A stretch of 14,876 bases of DNA from Spyradocola sp034113365 (lineage in GTDB: Bacteria > Bacillota > Clostridia > Christensenellales > UBA1750): NCBI GenBank assembly GCA_034113365.1, contig JAXEXP010000164.1, positions 1 through 14,876 on the forward strand, in the 5' to 3' direction. Shown here in pieces: positions 1-6,678 of this stretch. Below the pieces are notes generated by a model. It ran no database searches. It saw only the letters and a list, made by a program, of their open reading frames with translations, and had not been told where the DNA came from. The first letter of the stretch is position 1. The number at the start of each line of letters is the position of its first letter. The position numbers were made by a program, and so were the translations under genes.

Positions 1-221
1 ATTCGGATACCCGCTGTCTTAAGGCTCCCCTTGAGGTATACCCGGAGGGGCGAAGCCCTGAAGGTCGAGCATTTCGGAGTAAACAGTCCAGTGGACTGTT
101 TATGGAGAATAAGCCGACCAGAACACCGGAACAGTCCGAAGGGCTGTTTCGGTGCGGAGCGGGGAGCTGCCGGCCGTCGGCCGGCGGAAGGGTGGAGCTG
201 CGCTGCCCCTGGAGATAAGCA
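1..221. other. Gene-free, hairpin-rich intergenic stretch
   Basis: I find no gene with credible protein features here. The stretch is dense in inverted repeats. A near-perfect dyad lies at 80-102, with 11-bp arms TAAACAGTCCA/TGGACTGTTTA around one base. A wobble-paired hairpin lies at 126-152 (12-bp arms, GAA loop), and GC-rich arms GCCGGCCG/CGGCCGGC lie at 169-185. A small hairpin GGGC-GAA-GCCC sits near 56-66. The ACAGTCC core occurs in both of the first two hairpins. This resembles an intergenic repeat family or a structured RNA more than coding sequence. Short open frames crossing it simply translate the palindromes. Confidence 0.5.
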
Positions 222-257
222 AGACCCTGGAGCGAAACACTCCGGGGTCTTTATATT
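222..257 (+). terminator. Rho-independent terminator (plus strand)
   Basis: Arms AGACCCTGGAG (222-232) and CTCCGGGGTCT (240-250) form an 11-bp stem with one T-G wobble around a 7-nt loop, followed by TTATATT. It would end a plus-strand transcript coming from the left, facing the minus-strand gap terminator at 281-315. Confidence 0.65.
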
Positions 258-280
258 GGTTAGGTGATTCTACCAGTACA

Positions 281-315
281 GAAAAACGGCCGTCATCCGG
301 TGGACGACGGCCGTT
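281..315 (-). terminator. Original gap terminator, displaced by the insertion
   Basis: The 10-bp arms AACGGCCGTC (285-294) and GACGGCCGTT (306-315) are perfect. Read on the minus strand the hairpin is followed by TTTTTC. It sits 26 bp past the gap stop codon in the left copy of the gap 3' end (341-343). It was therefore very likely the native gap terminator before the 1.19-kb insertion moved it away from the intact gene. Confidence 0.8.
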
Positions 316-339
316 CGCTTTGCCTGTGGGAAACTGTGG

Positions 340-400
340 ATTACAGCTCCGCGAAGTACTTGATGGTGCGGACCATCTGAGAGGTGTAGGAGTTCTCGTT
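340..400 (-). repeat. 61-bp direct repeat, left attachment site (copy of gap 3' end)
   Basis: These 61 bases are identical to 1532-1592. On the minus strand they encode the last 19 codons of GAPDH plus the stop codon. Identity stops at 401 (A here, G at 1593) and at 339 (G here, A at 1531). This copy is detached from the gene body but lies next to the native terminator. That is what a site-specific integration into the 3' end of a protein gene leaves at the distal junction. Confidence 0.88.
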
Positions 401-529
401 ACAAGAGGATTGACTAGGCTCTTTCCTACATACTTGCAACAAAGTTCAGAAACAAAAGCTTCTCACTACCCTCATAGGCGAAATACATTGACTTTACGAA
501 ATGATTTACCTTACCACTTCTCCATCGTC

Positions 530-679
530 CTACAAGTCTATGGTAATAGTTATCTTTGCGTCGCCATGCTCATACTCGAAGATGACTTCTTCAGCTCCTG
601 CGGCCTTCAGTTCCCGTATCTGGCGATTGATGTCTTGTTTCTCTTCTGTGGTGCTGCACCGTGCATACCCATAGTTCAT
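530..679 (-). pseudogene. Truncated serine recombinase (resolvase family), N-terminal fragment
   Basis: The first ~43 of 49 codons match the start of small serine recombinases/resolvases. The protein opens MNYGYARCSTTEEKQDINRQ, with the catalytic serine in the YARCST motif, then a RELKAAGAEEVIFEYEHGDA stretch. It then runs into an unrelated tail (KITITIDL) and stops. The rest of the catalytic domain and the DNA-binding domain are missing. The ATG at 677-679 is preceded by GGGGGAAGCGT, a plausible ribosome binding site. The frame stays open upstream to 886, but that part overlaps the SprT-like gene and is not protein-like. It is likely a deletion remnant with no function. Confidence 0.75.
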
Positions 680-704
680 ACGCTTCCCCCATTTCTGCAA
701 TGAT

Positions 705-735
705 GCTGTAAGGGGAGTTTCCTCCCCATTACAGC
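705..735. other. Hairpin between chimeric gene and recombinase fragment
   Basis: Arms GCTGTAAGGGGAG (705-717) and CTCCCCATTACAGC (722-735) pair with a single bulged base around a 4-nt loop. There is no T run on either strand, so a role as a terminator is doubtful. It lies just after the stop of the chimeric gene and before the recombinase start. Confidence 0.5.
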
Positions 736-743
736 GCTGCTCC

Positions 744-1364
744 CTACTCTGCCAATACCATTTGCTCACCACAATCCAGACAGGCAATGTTGACAGCCTT
801 TGTGGCTCTGACGCTCGTGCCGCAGCAGGGACAGATATATTTGCGGCTGCTGGAGGGCTTAGGTGTGATGGTGGTCGGCGCGCCACTGTGAGTGCCTGTT
901 CCAGTGACTCTGTAGCCCATCAGCTCGTTTCTGTTGATGAGGATGTCTGTCAGGTCATGGTCGAGAACGAAGCTCAGAAGGGCGTCTGTGGGGCTTGTAT
1001 GCGACCATCCATATTTGTCGCTGTGTTCGATGTGAAGGTCTCTTGCCTCTGCCGCATCCTTGAAGCGCCTGTTGTGGTAAGTGTTGCCTCTGGAGCAATC
1101 CTTCTTCAGATAGGCAAAGAAGGTTTTGTATACCTTAAGTAAGTCGTTGATGTATCGTGGTTTGCGTTGTTTCTCATCCATCATGGCGAGGAATTGCTTG
1201 ATATATGTCGCTTTTACGGATTCTATTTCCGTGATGCCTGCTTCCTCTTCCAGAAATCGTTTGAGATACAGAAGTTGTTTCCTATAATTGTCGATGGTTC
1301 TGGGTGACAGCTTGCGCACTTTGCAGTCGAACATGTACTCCTTCATTGCCATATCAAATCGCAT
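744..1364 (-). CDS. Chimera: tyrosine-integrase N-domain fused to SprT-like C-terminus
   Basis: This is a 206-residue open frame. Residues 1 to about 89 resemble the N-terminal SAM-like (core-binding) domain of phage-type tyrosine integrases, with LSPRTIDNYRKQL, then KATYIKQFL and YKTFFAYL. The catalytic domain with its R-H-R-Y residues is absent. From about residue 90 (SRGNTYHNRRFKDAAEA) the protein resembles the C-terminal part of SprT-like proteins carried by clostridial conjugative elements. It ends in a zinc ribbon, C178-x2-C181 and C195-x2-C198, within KYICPCCGTSVRATKAVNIA. The junction, near position 1097, keeps the frame open. The HExxH metal site expected of full SprT proteins is not present. 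The ATG at 1362-1364 has GAGGGGG seven bases upstream, but that element lies in a terminator-like hairpin. The product, if made, would lack integrase and protease activity, so I suspect a deletion fusion and not a working enzyme. Confidence 0.7.
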   Translation of the reverse strand: MRFDMAMKEYMFDCKVRKLSPRTIDNYRKQLLYLKRFLEEEAGITEIESVKATYIKQFLAMMDEKQRKPRYINDLLKVYKTFFAYLKKDCSRGNTYHNRRFKDAAEARDLHIEHSDKYGWSHTSPTDALLSFVLDHDLTDILINRNELMGYRVTGTGTHSGAPTTITPKPSSSRKYICPCCGTSVRATKAVNIACLDCGEQMVLAE

Positions 1365-1365
1365 A

Positions 1366-1407
1366 GAAAAACCCCCTCGTTCCGCCTGTAACGGTGGAAA
1401 AAGGGGG
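1366..1407 (-). terminator. Terminator-like hairpin just before the chimeric gene
   Basis: On the minus strand, 15-nt arms (1393-1407 and 1372-1386, with CCCCC/GGGGG at the base and two mismatches) enclose a 6-nt loop and are followed by TTTTTC. It can stop transcripts reading on from gap into the element. The 3' arm (GAGGGGG) is also the only candidate ribosome binding site of the chimeric gene that starts at 1364. Confidence 0.65.
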
Positions 1408-1531
1408 TAAAACGTTTATCGTACCATGGGGCTTGTCCGTTGGGACAGCCTACAGGGCCAAATCAACATTTTGCGTACCTGACGATGGCTCGTGCATCGG
1501 TCAAGGCTTCGGAAAGCCCGTAATTCTGGGA
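1408..1531. other. Dyad-rich element end next to the gap stop
   Basis: No gene is seen. Four small inverted repeats follow one another: TGTCC/GGACA (about 1433-1446), CGATG/CATCG (about 1482-1498), GGCTT/AAGCC-type arms (about 1504-1518), and a perfect GTAATTC-TGG-GAATTAC at 1520-1536, which overlaps the gap stop codon. This position, between the integrase start and the attachment site, is where integrase and excisionase arm sites usually lie. That role is an inference. Confidence 0.4.
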
Positions 1532-1592
1532 ATTACAGCTCCGCGAAGTACTTGATGGTGCGGACCATCTGAGAGGTGTAGGAGTTCTCGTT
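1532..1592 (-). repeat. 61-bp direct repeat, right attachment site (3' end of intact gap)
   Basis: This copy is identical to 340-400 and is part of the intact gap gene. If the element integrated by site-specific recombination, these last 19 codons were supplied by the element and restore the GAPDH C-terminus without amino-acid loss. The crossover lies somewhere inside the 61 bp. Confidence 0.85.
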
Positions 1593-2558
1593 GTCGTACC
1601 AGGACACGACCTGCACAAGCGCGGTGTCGTCAGACAGCTTGGAGACCATGGTCTGGGTGGCGTCGAACAGAGAGCCGTACTTCATGCCGATGACGTCGGA
1701 AGAGACGATCTGCTCCTCGGTGTAGCCGAAGGACTCGGAAGCGGCGGCCTTCATGGCGGCGTTGATGGCGTCCTTGGTCACGTCAGCACCCTTGACAACG
1801 GCGACCAGCAGAGTGGTGGAGCCGGTGCACACGGGCACGCGCTGGGCGGAGCCGATCAGCTTGCCGTTCAGCTCGGGGATGACCAGGCCGATGGCCTTGG
1901 CAGCGCCGGTGGAGTTGGGCACGATGTTCTGAGCGCCGGCACGGGCACGACGCAGGTCGCCCTTGCGATGGGGGCCGTCCAGGATCATCTGGTCGCCGGT
2001 GTAGGCGTGCACGGTGGTCATGATACCGGACTCGATGGGGAACGCCTTGTTCAGGGCGTTGGCCATGGGAGCCAGGCAGTTGGTGGTGCAGGAAGCGGCG
2101 GAGATGACCTGATCGTCCTTGGTCAGGGTGTTCTCGTTGACGGAGTAGACGATGGTCTTGAGGTCATTGCCCGCGGGCGCGGAGATGACGACCTTCTTGG
2201 CGCCGGCCGCGATGTGCGCCATGGACTTTTCCTTGCTGGTGTAGAAGCCGGTGCACTCCAGCACGACGTCGACGTCCAGCTCGCCCCAAGGAGCTTCCTT
2301 GGCGTCCTTGATGGCGTAGATCTTGATCTCCTTGCCATCGACGATGATGGAATCCTCAGTGGCCTCGACGGTGTGCTTGTTCTCGCCGAGCTTGCCGCAG
2401 AAGGAGCCCTGCGCGGTATCGTACTTGAGCAGATGAGCCAGCATCTTGGGGCTGGTCAGATCGTTGATGGCAACGATCTCGTAGCCCTCAGCGTCAAACA
2501 TCTGACGGAAAGCCAGACGGCCGATGCGGCCAAAACCATTGATAGCAACCTTAACCAT
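1533..2558 (-). CDS. gap: Type I glyceraldehyde-3-phosphate dehydrogenase
   Basis: This 341-residue cytosolic glycolytic enzyme oxidises glyceraldehyde-3-phosphate with NAD+ and phosphate to 1,3-bisphosphoglycerate. The Rossmann motif INGFGRIGRLAFRQ starts at residue 6. D33 in the INDLTSP segment is the expected ribose-binding acid, which fits NAD use. The catalytic cysteine is C157 in SAASCTTNCLAP, and H184 (TTVHAYTGDQ) is the partner base. Length is normal for the family. The start is supported by AAGGAGG nine bases upstream and by the promoter at 2604-2632. The last 19 codons are duplicated at 340-400, and the native terminator now lies about 1.2 kb downstream beyond the inserted element. 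Whether transcripts now end at the hairpin at 1366-1407 or elsewhere is open. Confidence 0.98.
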   Translation of the reverse strand: MVKVAINGFGRIGRLAFRQMFDAEGYEIVAINDLTSPKMLAHLLKYDTAQGSFCGKLGENKHTVEATEDSIIVDGKEIKIYAIKDAKEAPWGELDVDVVLECTGFYTSKEKSMAHIAAGAKKVVISAPAGNDLKTIVYSVNENTLTKDDQVISAASCTTNCLAPMANALNKAFPIESGIMTTVHAYTGDQMILDGPHRKGDLRRARAGAQNIVPNSTGAAKAIGLVIPELNGKLIGSAQRVPVCTGSTTLLVAVVKGADVTKDAINAAMKAAASESFGYTEEQIVSSDVIGMKYGSLFDATQTMVSKLSDDTALVQVVSWYDNENSYTSQMVRTIKYFAEL

Positions 2559-2603
2559 TGGAAAAAACCTCCTTAAAGATTAAGTCTGACAGGTTACAGT
2601 ATT

Positions 2604-2632
2604 ATTTTAGACCATTTGCCGCATAAAGGCAA
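2604..2632 (-). promoter_or_regulatory. Probable sigma-A promoter of gap
   Basis: Read on the minus strand: TTGCCT (2627-2632), a 17-bp spacer, TAAAAT (2604-2609). The predicted start leaves roughly a 40-nt leader before the gap ATG, with AAGGAGG in it. Confidence 0.6.
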
Positions 2633-2642
2633 GATGCTGTGT

Positions 2643-2676
2643 CCAAAAATATCGGTAAATTATTAACAAATTTCCG
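2643..2676 (-). terminator. Weak candidate terminator after the glycosyltransferase gene
   Basis: On the minus strand the arms CGGAAATT and AATTTACCG (one bulged A) surround a 7-nt loop, followed by ATATTTTTGG. The stem is AT-rich, so termination may be partial. It separates the glycosyltransferase gene from the gap promoter. Confidence 0.4.
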
Positions 2677-2686
2677 GTATATGGAT

Positions 2687-3616
2687 TCACTGGCAGTCCC
2701 TGTGCACCTTGCGCACGATGTAGAGCGGGCGGCCCTTGAGCTCGTCGTACATGCGCTCGAAGTAGACGCCGCACAGGCCCAGCGCCAGCAGGTTGAGCCC
2801 GCCCACGGCCAGAATCGCCGCGATGACGTACAGCCAGCCTGCGACCTGCGTGAACGCCAGCGCGATCAGCAGCGCGAGCAGCATCACCAGGCCCGCGGCC
2901 AGCAGCGCGCCGCCCGTCCAGCGGATGATGCCAAAGGGCTTGCCCGAGAAGGAGATGATGCCGTCGGCGGCGAGCTTGAGCATCTTTTTGAGGGGATACT
3001 TGGTCTCGCCTGCGAAGCGCTCCTCGCGCACGAACTCGATGGGCTCCTGACGGAAGCCCACCCAGGAGACCATGCCGCGCAGGAAGCGGTTGTGCTCGGG
3101 CATAGAACGAAGCACGTCGGCCACACGGCGGTCCATCAGGCGGAAGTCGCCGGTGTCCTTGGGGATCTTCCAGCCGCTGAGCGCGTCAAGCACGCGATAA
3201 TAGCAGAAGGCGGTGAGCTTTTTGAAGGCGCTCTCGCCCTTGCGGGAGATGCGCTTGCCGTAGACGACCTCGGCGCCGTTCTTCCACATCTCCACCATTT
3301 GGGGGATGAGCTCGGGCGGGTCCTGCAGGTCGGCGTCGATGATGACCACGGCGTCGCCCTTTGCCTGCTCCACGCCCGCCGTCACCGCCATCTGGTGGCC
3401 GAAATTGCGCGCAAAGTCCACCAGCACCACGTGCGGGTCGGACAGCTGCAGCTGTTTGGCCAGCGCAAAGGTGTTGTCGCGGCTGCCGTCGTTGACGAGG
3501 ATGAGCTCATAGTCCTCCTCCATCGCGCCCAGCACAGCGGTGAGTCTGCGGTAGCTTTCCCCGATGACCTCTTCTTCATTATAGAGCGGTACGACCACGG
3601 AAATCAGTTTAGGCAT
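2687..3616 (-). CDS. Family 2 glycosyltransferase, polyprenyl-phosphate sugar type (GtrB/DPM1-like)
   Basis: This 309-residue membrane-associated enzyme probably transfers a sugar from a nucleotide sugar to undecaprenyl phosphate on the cytoplasmic face, for wall or surface glycan modification. The GT-A fold begins with ISVVVPLYNEEE (5-16) and has VNDGS at 41-45. The metal-binding DAD is at 94-96, within DADLQDPPE. The family-typical TGDFRLMDRR and NRFLRGM motifs follow. Two hydrophobic segments near the C-terminus (about 230-255 and 262-285) fit membrane anchors. I chose the ATG at 3614-3616 (MPKLIS). It overlaps the TAA of the upstream dCMP deaminase gene (ATGCCTAA), suggesting coupled translation. 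An in-frame ATG at 3631 has no ribosome binding site. The sugar and final glycan cannot be told from sequence. Confidence 0.92.
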   Translation of the reverse strand: MPKLISVVVPLYNEEEVIGESYRRLTAVLGAMEEDYELILVNDGSRDNTFALAKQLQLSDPHVVLVDFARNFGHQMAVTAGVEQAKGDAVVIIDADLQDPPELIPQMVEMWKNGAEVVYGKRISRKGESAFKKLTAFCYYRVLDALSGWKIPKDTGDFRLMDRRVADVLRSMPEHNRFLRGMVSWVGFRQEPIEFVREERFAGETKYPLKKMLKLAADGIISFSGKPFGIIRWTGGALLAAGLVMLLALLIALAFTQVAGWLYVIAAILAVGGLNLLALGLCGVYFERMYDELKGRPLYIVRKVHRDCQ

Positions 3617-4085
3617 TGACAATCTCTGCATTGGGGTCGAACTTGATGAGCTCGACGCCCGCCTCCTTCAGCATTTCTTTTGAAAACTCGTCGGGGTAGT
3701 CGTAGCGGTAGATGACGCGCACGATGCCCGCGTTGATGATGAGCCGCGCGCAGATGATGCACGGGCTGTAGGTGACGTACATGGTGGCGCCGTAGACCGA
3801 CACGCCCATGCGCGCGGCCTGGATGAGCGCGTTCTGCTCGGCGTGCACGGCGTAGCACACCTCCGCGCGCGTGCCGGAGGGGATGCCCAGCTTGCGCCGC
3901 AGGCACTCGCCGCGCTCGACACAGGGCTTGACGCCCTGCGGCGCGCCGTTGTAGCCGGTGGTCAGGATGCGCTTGTCGCGCACGATGACCGCGCCCATCT
4001 TGCGGTTCTGCTGGTAGCAGGACGCCCACCCGGCGATGGTGTCCGTCATTTCCATAAAGCGGTGGTCCCATTTCGTGAATGCCAA
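3609..4085 (-). CDS. dCMP deaminase family protein (ComEB-like)
   Basis: This soluble zinc enzyme probably converts dCMP to dUMP, feeding dTMP synthesis. The deaminase motif HAEQNAL (H81, E83 counted from the TTG start) and SPCIICARL (C109, C112) supply the zinc ligands and catalytic glutamate. YNGAPQGVKPC and the extra cysteine-rich insert before HAE are typical of bacterial dCMP deaminases. Start choice: a TTG at 4083-4085 lies 8 bases after GGAGG, giving a 158-residue protein starting (M)AFTKWDHRF. An ATG at 4100 (163 residues) has only a distant GAGG and would place GGAGGTG inside the coding region. It is the first gene of an operon with the glycosyltransferase, whose start overlaps this stop. 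The two functions are not obviously linked. Confidence 0.93.
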   Translation of the reverse strand: MAFTKWDHRFMEMTDTIAGWASCYQQNRKMGAVIVRDKRILTTGYNGAPQGVKPCVERGECLRRKLGIPSGTRAEVCYAVHAEQNALIQAARMGVSVYGATMYVTYSPCIICARLIINAGIVRVIYRYDYPDEFSKEMLKEAGVELIKFDPNAEIVNA

Positions 4086-4127
4086 GCGCCGCACCTCCAT
4101 AAACTAGCATATCCTCAGTTTGCTTAC

Positions 4128-4156
4128 ATTATAATCCTGCAAACAGGGGAAGTCAA
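4128..4156 (-). promoter_or_regulatory. Strong sigma-A promoter of the dCMP deaminase operon
   Basis: On the minus strand: TTGACT (4151-4156), exactly 17 bp, TATAAT (4128-4133). The start would fall near 4121, leaving a 5' leader of about 35 nt to the TTG start. This is the best match to consensus in the window. Confidence 0.85.
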
Positions 4157-4266
4157 TGCGCGAGCGGCCGCAAACGAAAAAACGAGGATTTCATTCCATT
4201 TGTGAGATATTTTGTGATAATCGAAAATATCAACCGAATTTCCCGGTTATTTCCGATTCGCGACGT
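4157..4266. other. AT-rich divergent intergenic region
   Basis: No gene is seen between the divergent dCMP deaminase and groE promoters. It holds an 8-bp inverted repeat GATATTTT/AAAATATC (4206-4231, 10-nt loop) and a smaller AACCG/CGGTT-type dyad at about 4232-4248. Neither has a T run of a usual terminator, and function is unknown. Confidence 0.45.
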
Positions 4267-4295
4267 TTGCGTCATTCAGGGCTGGAGGTTAAACT
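4267..4295 (+). promoter_or_regulatory. Probable promoter of groESL
   Basis: TTGCGT (4267-4272), 17-bp spacer, TAAACT (4290-4295). The start would fall at about 4302, directly before the CIRCE operator, which is the usual geometry for HrcA control. Confidence 0.5.
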
Positions 4296-4306
4296 AATAC
4301 CTGTGA

Positions 4307-4333
4307 TTAGCACTCGACCCCGTTGAGTGCTAA
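4307..4333 (+). promoter_or_regulatory. CIRCE operator (HrcA binding site)
   Basis: TTAGCACTC-N9-GAGTGCTAA is a perfect match to the CIRCE consensus, located 44 bp before the groES start. HrcA repressor binding here restrains groESL transcription, and heat or protein stress relieves it. hrcA itself is not in the window. Confidence 0.97.
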
Positions 4334-4377
4334 CAACACCGAAAGGGACAACGATTTAGACAAGGAGGTCTATTCTT

Positions 4378-4668
4378 ATGCGTATCAAGCCTTTGGGAGA
4401 TCATGTGGTTCTCAAGAACGTTGAGGTGGAAGTGACCACCGCCAGCGGTCTGATCCTTGCGGGCGCCGCCGGCAAGGAAAAGCCCCAGTTCGCCGAGATC
4501 GTCGAGGTCGGCCCCGGCGGCATGGTGGAGGGCAAGGAAGTCAAGATGGAAGTGCAGGTGGGCCAGAAGGTCATTTACCAGAAGTACGCCGGCACCGAGG
4601 TCAAGATCGAGAAGCAGGAGTACACCATCGTTCGTCAGAGCGACATCCTGGCCATTCTCGAGGACTAA
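4378..4668 (+). CDS. groES: Co-chaperonin GroES (Hsp10)
   Basis: This 96-residue lid protein caps the GroEL chamber. The family opening MRIKPLGDHVVLKNVE and the mobile-loop region around 17-34 (EVTTASGLILAGAAGKEKPQ) are present. So is the EIVEVGPGG stretch and the DILAIL ending. The ATG has AAGGAGG at good spacing (ACAAGGAGGTCTATTCTT before the ATG). It is first in a CIRCE-controlled operon; groEL begins 36 bp after its stop. Nothing is unusual about length or motifs. Confidence 0.98.
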   Translation: MRIKPLGDHVVLKNVEVEVTTASGLILAGAAGKEKPQFAEIVEVGPGGMVEGKEVKMEVQVGQKVIYQKYAGTEVKIEKQEYTIVRQSDILAILED

Positions 4669-4704
4669 TCACTTCAAATCGACTACGATCGGAGGAAATG
4701 TTTT

Positions 4705-6324
<1,620 letters not shown>

Positions 6325-6345
6325 GAAACGCATAGCGTAAGCCTC

Positions 6346-6384
6346 ATCCTCCCGGCATCCGCAAGGGTTCCGGGAGGATTTTTG
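6346..6384 (+). terminator. Rho-independent terminator of groESL
   Basis: Perfect 10-bp arms ATCCTCCCGG (6346-6355) and CCGGGAGGAT (6370-6379) are followed by TTTT, 21 bp after the groEL stop. Confidence 0.9.
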
Positions 6385-6387
6385 CGC

Positions 6388-6570
6388 TGCGGCGCCCCCG
6401 TACCTGTTACCCTCACCGCAGCATTCCGACGCGCCGCACAACGTGCAGCCGGCTTCGCACTGTATTCCCGTGCGGCGCCCCCGTACCTGTTGCCCTCACC
6501 GCAGCGCTCCGACGCGCCGCACAACGCGCAGCCGGCTTCGCACTGTATTCCTGTGCGGCGCCCCCGCCGC
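6388..6570. repeat. 83-bp intergenic tandem repeat (about 2.2 copies)
   Basis: Copies start at 6388, 6471 and 6554 (the last only 17 bp), an exact period of 83 bp with few differences between the two full units. Each begins TGCGGCGCCCCCG and contains CCTCACCGCAGC and GCCGGCTTCGCACTGTATTC. Within a unit TGCGGCGC pairs with GCGCCGCA 35 bp further on, so each unit can fold. No start codon or ribosome binding site suggests translation. The 47 bp from 6571 to 6617 hold nothing I can name. Confidence 0.85.
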
Positions 6571-6617
6571 CCCGCAGGGCGGCCGCTCTCCTCTGCCCCA
6601 CTCCAACCCCATCCCGC

Positions 6618-6664
6618 ACAAAAGACCCATCAGGAGCCGGATGCTGCCGTTCCTGACGGGTCTT
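6618..6664 (-). terminator. Terminator of the ABC efflux operon
   Basis: Arms of 14 bp, AAGACCCATCAGGA (6622-6635) and TCCTGACGGGTCTT (6651-6664), have one mismatch. On the minus strand the hairpin ends in TTTTG, 15 bp after the permease stop. Confidence 0.85.
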
Positions 6665-6678
6665 GGATTTGTGGCTTG

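Larger units (their letters stand above)
401..1592. mobile_element. Decayed integrative element inserted in the gap 3' end
   Basis: The 1192-bp unit lies between exact 61-bp copies of the gap 3' end and includes one of them. Contents on the minus strand, in order from gap: a replacement gap 3' end, a 124-bp dyad-rich stretch, a terminator-like hairpin, an integrase-N/SprT-C chimeric gene, and a truncated serine recombinase. The 401-530 part is AT-richer than the neighbouring chromosome and has no gene I can support. Integrase next to the attachment site, plus SprT-like and resolvase fragments, suggests the remnant of a larger conjugative or mobilisable element that lost its middle. No transposase or terminal inverted repeats were seen. 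The recombinases are incomplete, so the element is probably immobile on its own. Confidence 0.75.

Noticed and set aside
31..703. Two overlapping plus-strand open frames in the left end
   Set aside because: They translate palindromes, two terminators, the antisense of the gap end and the antisense of the recombinase fragment. No ribosome binding site or protein-like features are present.
401..1592. IS200/IS605-type or other classical insertion sequence
   Set aside because: No transposase or TnpB motifs are found and no terminal inverted repeats. The zinc ribbon at the chimera's C-terminus looks SprT-like and not TnpB-like, and the long gene-end repeat fits integrase-type insertion, not a short target-site duplication.
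2639..3619. A 326-codon plus-strand open frame opposite the glycosyltransferase
   Set aside because: The minus-strand protein has a complete GT2 domain and membrane anchors. The plus-strand frame is compositional shadow.
6388..6570. CRISPR array
   Set aside because: The 83-bp units are directly abutting with no spacers, and there are only two full copies.
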